This document shows, in pieces, positions 43,456 to 53,477 of a stretch of DNA of 64,000 nt (positions are counted from its first letter, which is position 1; each line of letters starts with the position of its first letter). Source of the DNA: Symbiodinium kawagutii. Taxonomy: Eukaryota > Sar > Dinophyceae > Suessiales > Symbiodiniaceae. The notes under the pieces are model-generated. The model searched no databases. It was not told the DNA's origin and saw only the letters and a list, made by a program, of their open reading frames with translations. The translations under genes were made by a program, and so were the position numbers. The DNA lies in assembly GCA_009767595.1 (NCBI GenBank), contig VSDK01004314.1, forward strand, positions 321,707 to 385,706, written 5' to 3'.

Positions 43456-44295
43456 GTTTCTGCAACTGGTCGTTTTGGATATTGCTGGCAAACGCTGTGT
43501 TCCTGTTTCTGTTTCCCAAGCCGAATCACAAGAGGCTCGTTGTGATAGGTCATTTATGGGCATATCCCTAGTATTAGCCGTCAGGAAATCATCAGCTAAC
43601 TGAATTTTACTTTGACCAACAAATGGCATTGATTACTTATTGTAATTGTGACATGAACACTGACGGCAAGCAAACCTTGTTGGCCATGGACAGTGAGGCC
43701 ATGTGAAAACGGCCCAGCCATCGATCAAATTTGCAACTGACCAACTGAATCAGTACAATGCGTTGATGCAACGCAGAGTGACTATGAAGGGTCAATGCCC
43801 ATTCCTGGATTTTTTTCTCAGATCATGGGCCTTTGTCTACCTGGACTACCTCCCGCTATTTTGACCAATTTCTGATGCAGCAGAGATTTGGAAGCACATC
43901 TACTTGGGTGTTCCTAGCATATCAAACCAATCCCAAGCCACCGCCCGCATTGCCAGGCATGAATGGTTATGTCCCCACGAACGGCCCTCTGAATTACCAT
44001 GAATTTTCAAAAAGAATGCATTGGTTTCCGGAATGCATGCTCTGTTTGAGTCACATATTTGCGTTTCAGAGCATCGTCATGTTGAACGTTTGCGTCATGT
44101 TGAATATTACCCCGACAATTGACCGGACCAGTTTCTGTTCCAAACACCCGTGCCTATGGTAAAATGTTTGCATTACAGTATCAACCCTTAAAGCTAATGA
44201 GAATATAAAGTATATCAATCCACTTTCTTGTCAGCGGTGACAATAAAGAAATCATACAGTGCATGTGCTATACAACAATCCCATTTTGTTTGCCC
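43456..44295. other. No secure gene
   Basis: A plus-strand frame of 109 codons (43833-44162) contains no known motif. The rest is AT-moderate noncoding sequence. Confidence 0.4.
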
Positions 44296-45841
44296 AGGGT
44301 CCCTCAGATTCTTAATTTAAATAGCGCTGGATTTTGCAACATCATGTGTTGAGGGTCCCTTAAATTCTTAACAGATTCTTGTTTACATAAGCGTCGGTAA
44401 CCTTCTGTTTGGGGCTTTCTTTGGGCGCACAGAGGCTGCAGGATGCAAACCCCGCTGGTTCTGGAGCCTGGGAGAAGCTTTGGGGGAGGTTCATGGCTGA
44501 GGAATGAAAAAACGAAACAAAAACTTTTCGCGGCCTGAAAAGATTTTTTTTGTTTTCTGAGGGTTGGGGGCTCGACTCCCCCCACAGGTCTTCCAGGTCT
44601 GTTCTGTTTGGGGCTTTCTTTGGGCGCAGAGGCTGCAGGATGCAAACCCCGCTGGTTCTGGAGCCTGGGAGAAGCTTTTGGGGGAGGTTCATGGCTGAGG
44701 AATGAAAAAACAAAAAAAATTCGCGGCCTGAATTTTTTTTTTGTTTTCTGAGGGTTGGGGCTCGACTCCCCCCAGGGTCTTCCAGGTCTGTTCTGTTTGG
44801 GGCTTTCTTTGGGTGCAGACGCTGCAGGATGCAAACCCCGCTGGTTCTGGAGCCCGGGAGAAGCTTTTGGAGGAGGTTCATGGCTGAGGAGTGAGAAAAC
44901 GAAAAAAAACCTTTCGCGGCCTGAATTTTTGTTTTGTTTTCTGACGGTTGGGGGCTCGACTCCCCCCAGGGTCTTCCAAGTCTGTTCTGTTTGGGGCTTT
45001 CTTTGGGTGCAGAGGCTGCAGGATGCAAACCCCGCTGGTTCTGGAGCCTGGGAGAAGCTTTTGGGGGAGGTTCATGGCTGAGAAATGAAAAAACGAAAAA
45101 AAAATTCGCGGCCTGAATTTTTTTTTTTGTTCTGAGGGTTGGGGGCTCGACTCCCCCAGGGTCTTCCAGGTCTGTTCTGTTTGGGGCTTTGTTTGGGTGC
45201 AGAAACTGCGGGATGCAAACCCCGCTGGTTCTGGAGCCTGGGACAAGCTTTTGGGGGAGGTTCATGGCTGAGGAATGGAAAAATGACAAAAAAAATTCGC
45301 GGCCTGAATTTTTTTTTTTGTTTTCTGAGGGTTGGGGGCTCGACTCCCCCCAGGGTCTTCCAGGTCTGTTCTGTTTGGGGCTTTCTTTGGGCGCAGAGGC
45401 TGCAGGATGCAAACCCCGCTGGTTCTGGAGCCTGGGAGAAGCTTTTGGGGGAGGGTCATGGCTGAGGAATGAAAAAACGAAAAAAATTTTTCGCGGCCTG
45501 AAAAGTTTTTTTTTGTTTTCTGAGGGTTGGGGGCTCGACTCCCCCCAGGGTCTTCTAGGTCTGTTCTGTTTGGGGTTTTCTTTGGGTGCAGAGGCTGCAG
45601 GATGCAAATCTCGCTGGTTCTGGAGCCTGGGAGAAGCTTTTGGGGGAGGTTCATGGCTGAGGAATGAAAAACCGAAAAAATTTTTTCGCGGCCTGAAAAG
45701 TTTTTTTTTGTTTTCTGAGGGTTGGGGGCTCGACTCACCCCAGGGTCTTCCAGGTCTGTCTTCCAGCTGCACTGGCAGCAGCATTAACTGGATTATTATT
45801 AAGAATTTCGTCCCCGAAGTGAGGGTCCCTCAAATTCTTAA
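44296..45841. repeat. Tandem array of about seven ~194-bp units bracketed by direct repeats
   Basis: Unit landmarks (ctgttctgtttggggctttc) fall at about 44404, 44599, 44788, 44982, 45172, 45366 and 45561, so unit length is 189-195 bp. Each unit has ggttgggggctcgactcccc, then gcagaggctgcaggatgcaa, acccccgctggttctggagc-type sequence, gggagaagctttt, ggaggttcatggctgagga, an A-run, cgcggcctgaa and a T-run. Copies differ mainly in A/T-run length and a few bases, so the array is young or homogenised. The flanks carry gggtccctcagattcttaa (44298), gagggtcccttaaattctta (44351) and gagggtccctcaaattctta (45821). Long frames on both strands (474 codons minus, 218 plus) are a by-product: the same peptides return in different frames. 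No gene is called. Confidence 0.9.
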
Positions 45842-47301
45842 CTAAGCAGGGGGAAGATGCATACATACATGTAGAGTTTTTGTACGATAGATTTTTTTAC
45901 AGTATATGGACAGTATTCAAAATTCATGAGCACTGTTGATGAGGGCTACGATGCCCATGGCTCATGATGAGCCGTTCCCCTCCCCTTAGTGCAACCAACT
46001 GACTTCGCAAGTTCATGGCACTTGATTCACTGCAGCATCGGTCAGCTCAAACAGCAAAATCGCTGGAAGCTGGAAAGTGTTGCTGTAGGATGCAAGCTCC
46101 AAAACGTATCCCCAAAGATTTGGAAGAATATGGCGGCCTGTCATGGGATTGGCTTATTATGGCTTTGAAAATTCCATCATGGCTCGAACATCGCTACCAA
46201 ATTTCGCCACCAGCATTTGTTCAACCCAGGCGCCCTGAAGCCGCCTGACCTCCCAACCCCAACCCACTCATCATTCACCAAAGGCGAAAACGCATGTTGT
46301 TGGGAAAAAAACTATGGAAGCTATCAAGATCACATCATGTGTTGTTCTTTCTTGGTGAATCTGGTGCTATGAAATATCTCCGTGAAGCTATCCATGTTAA
46401 ATCTCGACCCGCGGAAACAGGTCACAACAACGGTTCCATTACGAGTCGTCGCACACCGTTGAAGCCATGAGCTGACTGTGACTCCCCCGGTTCAGCCTCA
46501 GGTGGGATGACCAACAATGGCTAGCCAACGCTAGCCATAGGTTGCTGGAGATGTTTCTATTCAGCAATGCCATACTTGACTAGGTATAGCTAGGGATGAT
46601 CATGGATGATCATCAACCTGCTTAATTTGTTTTTTGGTCGAACATCGATTTCAGCTTAAAACGTGGTGCGAAATAGGTGGCAGAGGCTGCCAATGGCCGT
46701 GGTTGGCGGTGGCACATGCCCTGTCCATGAGCCACAGATGATTAATTAAAAATGACCAAGAACTTCCAAAAATGAAGGGTTTCACGCGTTTAGCAGAAAA
46801 CGATCTTGCACCGTTGATGTGGTGGGTGCAGGGTCATGATGTCGCACATGCAGTACGCCTCGCCTTAGGTCGTTGGAATGGAAGGTGCACCTTCACGACA
46901 TGCACAGTTCCTTGGATCCAAGCCTTCAGGGTACACCAGGCCGACGAGCAAATCTGAGCTACATTGCTTAGACACCTTTTGACCTCATGACTGTGCTACA
47001 TTTGTTAATTGAACACCCTACGAGCTTTAACAATGAAGAATACTGGTTTTAAAAAAACAAATATGTTGCCTGCAGCATAATCATCACCCACAAGAACAGA
47101 ATTCAATTGGGATGATCGGTGTGAGATCTATTGTGAACCACGATGATGACGGTCTTTCTATTGCATTGACCACATTCATTTTACACTGAACATGTCCACT
47201 CTGATTGTATGCTTGGAAACTGAACCGTGGAACGTCCCATTGAGAAATTGATTCGCATGCGCTATTGCTACTGCAGTGTGCTGGGTAACGAATTTTCCAC
47301 C
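45842..47301. other. No secure gene; possible exon at 46015-46248
   Basis: A plus frame of 77 codons includes PKRIPKDLEEYGGLSWDWLI, then MALKIPSWLEHRY, and ends VQPRRPEAA plus stop. The composition is good but no splice signal is obvious. Elsewhere only short frames. Confidence 0.35.
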
Positions 47302-47406
47302 ACTGGCTGGTGGAATTAGACATGTTTTCTTTTCCCTAGTATTAACAAATGATTTGTTGGTTGACAAGCATATCTTTCACGGGGGTTGATTCAACCACCA
47401 ACCAGA
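47302..47406 (+). mobile_element. MITE family B copy
   Basis: Left ccactggctggtggaattag, core ttttccctagtattaacaaa and gatttgttggttgacaagca, right gattcaaccaccaaccag. Confidence 0.7.
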
Positions 47407-47454
47407 CCACCAACGTCGCTAAACCACCAACGGTAACATTTTTGTGAGACGAGG

Positions 47455-47550
47455 TACGGCGAGCATTGGGGCGAGGGCGCTGCGCGCTGCTTTAGTTTGG
47501 AAGCAGACATCTTGGACGAGGAGCGGAGCGTCTTTGCTGGTTGCGCCGGT
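47455..47550 (+). CDS. Exon candidate upstream of the U-box gene
   Basis: After gagacgag (AG|G) the frame reads YGEHWGEGAARCFSLEADIL, then DEERSVFAGCAGSPSG, and is open to a TAG at 47586. Acidic, natural-looking and on the same strand as the U-box exons 1.4 kb downstream, so it may belong to that gene. The opposite strand is also open (60 codons). The end is uncertain; repeat family E starts near 47560. Confidence 0.45.
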
Positions 47551-47559
47551 TCTCCGAGT

Positions 47560-47700
47560 GGATTTATAGTCATTTATAGGGATGTATAGGGGTTGTAACC
47601 AGGGATTTGTAGGAAGTTATAGAGATTTATAAGGGTTATAACAAATTGATAATGCTTAACAAGAGGGGACGGGACCATAAGCAAAAATAAGGCCTAAACA
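47560..47700 (+). mobile_element. Interspersed repeat family E copy
   Basis: Tandem-like gatttatagtcatttatagg, gatgtataggggttgtaacc and agagatttataagggttata, then ttgataatgcttaacaag and agggac. Same order as at 49832 and 22136. Confidence 0.5.
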
Positions 47701-47704
47701 AATA

Positions 47705-47808
47705 TGGTGGTTTCTCCAAATAGAGGACCCCTAAAAATGGTTGGTTTCATCACTGTAACTGATTCATATTGCATGATTCAGGGGGTCCCCTATTTTGAGA
47801 AACTACCA
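47705..47808 (-). mobile_element. MITE family A copy
   Basis: Left tggtggtttctccaaataga, interior aaaaatggttggtttcatca, right gggggtcccctattttgaga and aactacca. Reverse orientation; between two exon candidates, so probably intronic. Confidence 0.75.
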
Positions 47809-48238
47809 GTGAGTATGGTTGGTTGTTGATTAGAAATGCTATTGAATGACTATGGTCATGGTTAGTTGCTTATCCAATTTCATCCGATCATTAGCAGTAT
47901 GTCTGGATAATTCAACATGTGTTTAAGAATGATTGGCTATCCATGCTTATTCATATGGTCACGGTTGATTATGTTCGACTTTTTGAGCCAATGAATCATG
48001 GTTGGTGGTCGGTTGGCTGATGATTCTCCGAACATCTGGGGCGCCAAGGAGGTTAAGCGATGAAGCTGAGGGCAACATGGTAGTAGCCATGTATGGCCAC
48101 AACTACCCATGGTTCAGAGCTCAAGTTGATAGAGCCAGTTTACTACGAACTTGTGGTCATTCAATGTAGGGGGTTATCAATTTCTCCAATTACTTATCCA
48201 ATTTAGATGAATCCCTATCTAGATATTTTTTGCAATGA

Positions 48239-48415
48239 GTTGGCTTGGTGTACCACCAGCCCCGCCTTTCTTTCGATGACCGTAACCTGATGCGCCTTGA
48301 GGACCATGCCGTTCGCCTCATGCCCGTGCCGGACAGCTTTGTCAGACTCCCAAGCAATGTTGCCGGCCTTGCAGTGACGAAGAAAACTGTCAATCACCGA
48401 GACACTATGAAGTAA
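48239..48415 (+). CDS. Exon candidate directly upstream of the U-box exons
   Basis: The frame is open from 48239 to TAA 48413 and reads LVYHQPRLSFDDRNLMRLED, then HAVRLMPVPDSFVRLPSNVA and GLAVTKKT. An AG|G acceptor (ccttgag|GAC) at 48302 and a phase-0 donor (CTTGCA before gtgacg) at 48373 would make a 24-codon exon, in phase with the U-box exon that follows. The minus strand is also open (68 codons). I prefer plus from the peptide quality and the gene's direction. The domain is unknown. Confidence 0.45.
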   Translation, partial: VGLVYHQPRLSFDDRNLMRLEDHAVRLMPVPDSFVRLPSNVAGLAVTKKTVNHRDTMK

Positions 48416-48901
48416 TGGCACATCATGGGTAAGTGGTGCTTAATGATTGGTTGAATAGGTAATGGCTCATACTGGTTCCTCGCGGTTGATTAGTGGCTCG
48501 GTAACGGCTATTATCACTTGTTAATCAGTTACTGTAATGGCTCGTTAGCGCTTAGCAATGGCAAATTCATGAAAGGAAACACCAACGATACACGAACACA
48601 TGAGATTGTATGATTTGGGTGGGTCTGATGTTGCAATTTAGTCAAGACTATCATCCGCACATTTGGTGGATGTCCGGTCCATACCCAATGTGGCTTATCT
48701 CGAGGGCTTGGGCAAGTCCTGACCAAGCATGAGGAAAATTGCAGGTGTTGCACCCAAGGAACTGGCTCAACGATAAAGCAATCATCACATTCCAAGACCA
48801 TCAGACATATTTTGGACTAGCAGTGATGATTCAGCATGCTTCAGAACCATAGGATGGACTATTTCAAGTTGTCAGGTGATCACCGTTTTTTTCGTGCTCA
48901 G

Positions 48902-51900
48902 CGCGGCATGTCGGCCCCGTTTCATCCACAGGTTTGCCCCATCTCCGCTGCGATCATGGCAGGGGGCCCAGGGGTGGCTGCATGGAAGGATTTGGTACCG
49001 GGTAGCCATCATCGCAGCCACGTGGCACCCCAGATGCTTGGCCATGACCAAAATCGAAAGATCATCAAATGGCTATGGGTCAAGCAGTTCATCAACCAAC
49101 TGGGGGATTTCCACCAACAAATTCATAGGGAAAACAATGGCTAATAGTAGGGGAACCAGGGGGACTAAGGGTTTTGACCCGCAGCCAAATCTGTTCGATG
49201 CCGAGTGTTTTCTTGATAAATGATACTACAGTATGACGGTGGTTTGATGATAGTTACTTTAATGGCATGGTTGGCAATGATGAAGCAATATCAACGATGG
49301 TGGGGAACAGTGAAGATTGTCAGATGGTGGGTAACAGTGAAGGTTCATCACGGCTACAGGGTCCATTAACTTACAAAGAAATTTGTCTATCATGGTTAAT
49401 CAGCACGAAATCGTTACAAGTACTGATTGACCATTTGATTTATGAGATCCCAGTATGATGATCAACCATTTATGATGCTTAAGCATACTGGTTGACATAA
49501 TTATCATCCATCATATATTTATTAGATACATATATATATATATATATTGAGCAATACTTATCCACTATATAATACAATGTGTATATATAGAGACAAATAT
49601 CAACCATTGATAAATGGTCAATGAGGCATGTCAATGATGGTTCTTAATATCGTCCATGGGACGCCGCCGCGAAGGTCGATCCCGTCGCCACAGTGGATGG
49701 CTCCGTCTACGAGCGCAGTTACATCGAGAGGCGCATGGCGGCGCCGGCTGGGGCAGTTCCCTGGTGGAGGGATGGTGTGGCGCCTGTGGTTGCTGGTTGT
49801 TGATAGTACGCTCAAAGATCATGGCTTTATAGGGATTTTTAGGGATTTATAAGGGTTGTAACCATTGATAATGGTTGAGAATAGGGGGATGATAAGCAAC
49901 AACTGATAATGTTTAATAAAAGAATAGGGCTTAGTAACCAAGCTAGCTGCTTTCATGGCCAATTAGATAGGATAATACCGTACCCAACAATAGTGGTCAC
50001 ACAACTGCTAGCTGCTAGTTGGAAGTTTGATTCACATTGGTATTTCCCAAGAAGTGTAAACACGTTGATGTAACAGAACATGGTTGTGGTCAGTACTGGT
50101 ACTGGCAGTGACCTCCTGGCGGGTGATGTACCATGATCCCTTTTGGAGTCGTAGCAAGTTGTGAACGCAGCACCCATTCGTGGAGCCGACTCTGTACACC
50201 ATCCTTGCCCTAAGAAGAAAGGCATCGCGGCATCGCCGGATCGCGGCACCAGGTGGTTTCGCGAACGGCGGCAGCAAGGGCATCGCATCACCTCGCCCAT
50301 CACAGGGCGCGGAAGCCTGGGGGTGCAGCCCACGGGCGTGACCCCTGAACCTTCTGGTGCTGTGTGCAGTTGCCGAAATGGATCAGAAAGGCTCAACCTT
50401 GGTTGTCATTGCCGTTGAAACCTGGTGCCCAGTTTTTCCACCATGTTTCTACTTTTCTTCAAAAAACTGGGCATGTTTTTGGATTGATAAGTAGAAATTC
50501 CACCCGGGGTTGATATCTTTTGGAGAACGTGGCTGCTGTTCCCATGGATGGTTCACCAGCCACCCTGATCTTGGCGATATCAAGTATCACTTCGAACCAT
50601 GATTTTGGCGGAAGTTGTTTCACCACTAAATTTACGATGGCCATGTAATGCCATGCGAAATCATGATTGGTTGATTACTATTAAGTTTAAGCTGTATGTT
50701 TAGCATTTAATCTACTGTATATTGATCATGAACATGCATTGAGCACCGACTTTGCAGCTGACGCTCGCTTCCAGGCAGGATTTGCCCTCAGCCACCCTGA
50801 TGCCCTTGGTCGCTTTGCAAAGAGCCATCGAGGTGCATGGTGAAAGCTGAGGATGGACAGGGATTGACTGGGCCCGAAGCGTTGAATCTAGACCTGGACC
50901 TGCCGATGTTGATGATAAACCCATTGATTCAAGCTACAAGTCACGGGTGTCCAACGAATGATACGCATCTACACTCGTCAGCTTTGCAGACACTTTGCGA
51001 ATCATTCTCATCATGGGCTACATGGCTTCATGGAAGGGATAAGAAACCAGCCGGTATGACGTGGATCCCGGACGCTCCTCAGAGTATTTCCTTCACAGCC
51101 CTTTCCCCGATACGCATGTTGCAGAGAGGTTTCACGGGCACCTTGTCATGATAGGGGCCCCAAGTACTTCTTTTGGGTTGGAGTCCGGTGAGTCAACGTA
51201 CATGAGTCAGTGGTGTCACAATCATATTACCTGAGTATCGCACCGAATAGCTCAACTATAGTTTGTGATAGTTGCTTGGCCCTTGTTGTTTCCCAAGGTC
51301 CTACGATTGCCAAGATTGACAAAGCAAAATCACTGTTGTTCCGTTCTTGTTGGGGTTTGACGAACCTGTTGGTGTTGTTGCCGCTGCTGTTGCTGTTTCC
51401 TTGATTGTTGTTGTTGCTGGTGGTGGTGGTGGTGGTGGTCGTGGTGGTGGTGGTGGTGACACTGCGCTGCTCATGTATTAAGATTATGTTTCAAGATTAT
51501 TTCTTTCACCCGATACATTGAGGTGGGTCTGACCTAAACTATGCAAGGGATTAGCTATGTGTAAACAAAGATGATCAGAAATCATCGTCTCCTAATTGTA
51601 GCTCTCATGCTAGCTCTTCTTAAACGTGATCAGTAACCCTTCTTGACGATAAAAACCATTGTCAGCATAAATCATTCCCCCATTAGCCATTCTTAGCCAC
51701 CATCAACTACTCTTATCATTGGAAATTCTTACCTGGCTGGTGGTTTTAAACGTTCTTTATTTTCACTAGTAATCAATAACAAATAGTTTGTTGACAAGCA
51801 TATTTTCATAGGGGTGGTTCAACCACCAACCAGTAGCCATCATGAGCCAATCAATTCGAAATTCTTTAAAGGCGCACGACTGTGAGGCCTATCTCGCTCA

Positions 51901-51970
51901 TCGGCCTGAGCTCAAGCGCGAGCAGATGGCAGGACGCCGGCGGCGTCAAAACGAACCCTCCAAGAAATAG
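48902..51970 (+). CDS. U-box domain protein (putative E3 ubiquitin ligase), five exons to the stop
   Basis: Hand-spliced exons: 48902-48958 (start possibly 48932), 49675-49730, 50253-50306, 50775-50832 and 51887-51970. In order they encode VCPISAAIM; VDPVATVDGSVYERSYIE; the spliced R then WFRERRQQGHRITSPITG; QDLPSATLMPLVALQRAIE; and AYLAHRPELKREQMAGRR, followed by a short basic tail and TAG. This follows the U-box consensus from CPI...M.DPV through G..YER..IE.W to TSP.TG, L.P and AL...I. The U-box is a RING-like fold without zinc that recruits E2 enzymes for ubiquitin transfer. Phases agree at every junction. Introns of 716, 522 and 468 bp begin gcaggg, gcgcat and gcgcgg; the fourth, 1054 bp, begins gtgcat. 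All acceptors are AG|G. Three of the introns carry repeat elements. The N-terminal exons are not certain (see 47455 and 48239). Ligase activity is inferred from family. Confidence 0.85.
49070..49187 (+). mobile_element. MITE family C copy 4, inside U-box intron 1
   Basis: Arms atggctatgggtcaa and ttgacccgcagccaa, interior gggggatttccaccaacaaa, gggaaaacaatggctaatag and ggggaaccagggggactaag. Confidence 0.75.
49520..49548. repeat. TA microsatellite in U-box intron 1
   Basis: A run of tatatata within atattta and ataca sequence. Nothing else is recognised in 49190-49670. Confidence 0.8.
49832..49925 (+). mobile_element. Interspersed repeat family E copy, in U-box intron 2
   Basis: Reads atttttagggatttataagg, gttgtaaccattgataatgg and tagggggatgataagcaaca, matching copies at 47560 and 22136. 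Confidence 0.55.
51405..51460. repeat. (TGG)n microsatellite in U-box intron 4
   Basis: About 12 tandem ggt triplets with one gtcgtgg interruption, preceded by gttgttgctg repeats. Confidence 0.9.
51732..51833 (+). mobile_element. MITE family B copy, in U-box intron 4
   Basis: Left acctggctggtggttttaaa, core ttcactagtaatcaataaca, right ggtggttcaaccaccaacca. It ends 53 bp before the last U-box exon. Confidence 0.75.
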
Positions 51971-52127
51971 GTACAAGGTGGGCCCCCTTACTTAGCTAAG
52001 TTGGCTTATAACTAGGGTAACTACCAGTTATGGAAGATATAACTATAGTTAAATGGCTTATTAATCAACTTAAAACTGGGGGGTCCACCTTGTAGGTGAA
52101 CAGCCCATCAAGGACTCCTTTGGTTAT

Positions 52128-52181
52128 TTACGGGATATTCACTAGGGGTACTCGTACAGGGTATTGACCCACAGGCATATA
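52128..52181 (+). mobile_element. MITE family C right-end fragment
   Basis: Only aggggtactcgtacagggta and ttgacccacaggcat remain. Confidence 0.5.
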
Positions 52182-53009
52182 ATTCATGATGGATGTAATC
52201 ATAATCTATTTTGATGATTTATAACAATGGTGAGTGATGATGATTGAAGAATAACGGTTGAATAGCGTTTAGTAGATAAACCAGGCAGTATGATCTTGGC
52301 TGATCATTGTTATAAACCAATTATTGTGGCGGGTGTACAATCTAAGTATTAGCTACCATAGATACACCAGGTCGTTTATTCACCAATCAATTTTGCATGT
52401 ATATGTGATTTTACCAATAAACGCCTAGCATATAGTATAAAACCCACTAGCAGTGGTTTGGATATGTTTGTCAACGTGATGCTGTACCTTTTGAAGCCTG
52501 CACATTCGGCCGCTTAAAAGGAATTGATGAACCTTTTTGAGGTCATGGCTGTGGCCCAAAATGATCACCCGGTTCTCCCCCAAGGTTGCTGGGTTTCCGA
52601 GAGAAAAACATCATATCAATTTCGATCTCTTCAGTAGTGCGCTGTTTGATACTCACATGTGTTTACCATTGTCGCCGTCTAAAATGCGGCGATTATTGTC
52701 TCGTGTCTTAACATCATGAGACAACTGGAATTCTGGTACCATCCCTGAGACCAAGTCAGTTAGTATGGCTTCATTTGCTTGATGCACTCAGCCTCAGACC
52801 AAGTTTGATGAATGTGATTCGTCTTAACTGCCATCTAGCCTCCTGTTGGCACTCACTGAATGAACTATTTGGAGGTTCTGGCTCGTACCGCGCAATCCAA
52901 CCCCAGCACTTCATTGGAGAGTGCAGTCAACTGAGGCAACCAAGTTACAAGTGTTGTCCATGCTTGGTTGCCATGTGAAATTACTGGAAGCCGGCACTAA
53001 AACTCTTCG
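52182..53009. other. No gene recognised
   Basis: Just after the U-box gene's stop and a MITE remnant. Open frames are short and unsupported. The polyadenylation or end signal of the gene cannot be identified. Confidence 0.45.
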
Positions 53010-53155
53010 TTGTTGCTGGTTGTGTTGCTGTTCTCATAGTCTTTGTTGTTGCGTTTGTGGTTGTGTTGGTGTTGTTGCTGCTGCTGCTGGTAGTTGTGTT
53101 GGTGGTTGTGGTTGTTCTTGTTGCGGATGTTGTTGTCATTGTTCTTTTGGCTGCT
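53010..53155. repeat. GTTGTTGTTGCTG-type microsatellite
   Basis: Imperfect gttgttgctg and gtggttgtg repeats, open in several frames as Val/Leu/Cys or Gln/Asn/His strings. Confidence 0.85.
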
Positions 53156-53352
53156 TGTTATGGGCTGCACATCTCTAGAAGAAGTTTCAAAATTTGGTTG
53201 TTTCATAAGGACCCTTCTCGCTGCTTGTTTTCTTACGCCTGGTTATCGCAGGCTACACTTAGCTATAGGTGGTTCGAAGCTGGTTGTGGCTGCTTGTTGT
53301 GACTGCTTGTAGCTGGAGCTCGGTGTGCCCATGGTTGTCCTTTGTGCCTCAG

Positions 53353-53469
53353 GACGATCCTTTGAGGAGGCTGCGGCGATTCTTCAGACGGATCTCTTTG
53401 AGAAGCAGGCGCGACGCCCGCGGTTCGTGGCCGCTGGATGTGCAGCTGGGGTAGCTGGCATATCCATGG
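53353..53469 (+). CDS. Exon candidate, Ala/Gly-rich unknown protein
   Basis: After tgtgcctcag (AG|G) the frame reads GRSFEEAAAILQTDLFEKQA, then RRPRFVAAGCAAGVAGISM, ending near gtgaac. The frame is open back to another acceptor at 53312 (ELGVPMVVLCAS). A charged helix followed by an Ala/Gly hydrophobic segment looks real. The 142-codon minus-strand frame here is probably a shadow. Family not recognised. Confidence 0.5.
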
Positions 53470-53477
53470 TGAACTGA

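Noticed and set aside
44554..44580. tRNA or tmRNA 3' end
   Set aside because: Only a T-arm-like hairpin with a changed loop base. No acceptor stem, anticodon arm or matching 5' half in the unit.
44360..45784. 474-codon minus-strand open frame (and 218-codon plus frame) in the 44-46 kb array
   Set aside because: It is produced by the tandem repeat. The same peptides return in shifted frames because units differ in length by numbers not divisible by three, so no single protein is conserved.
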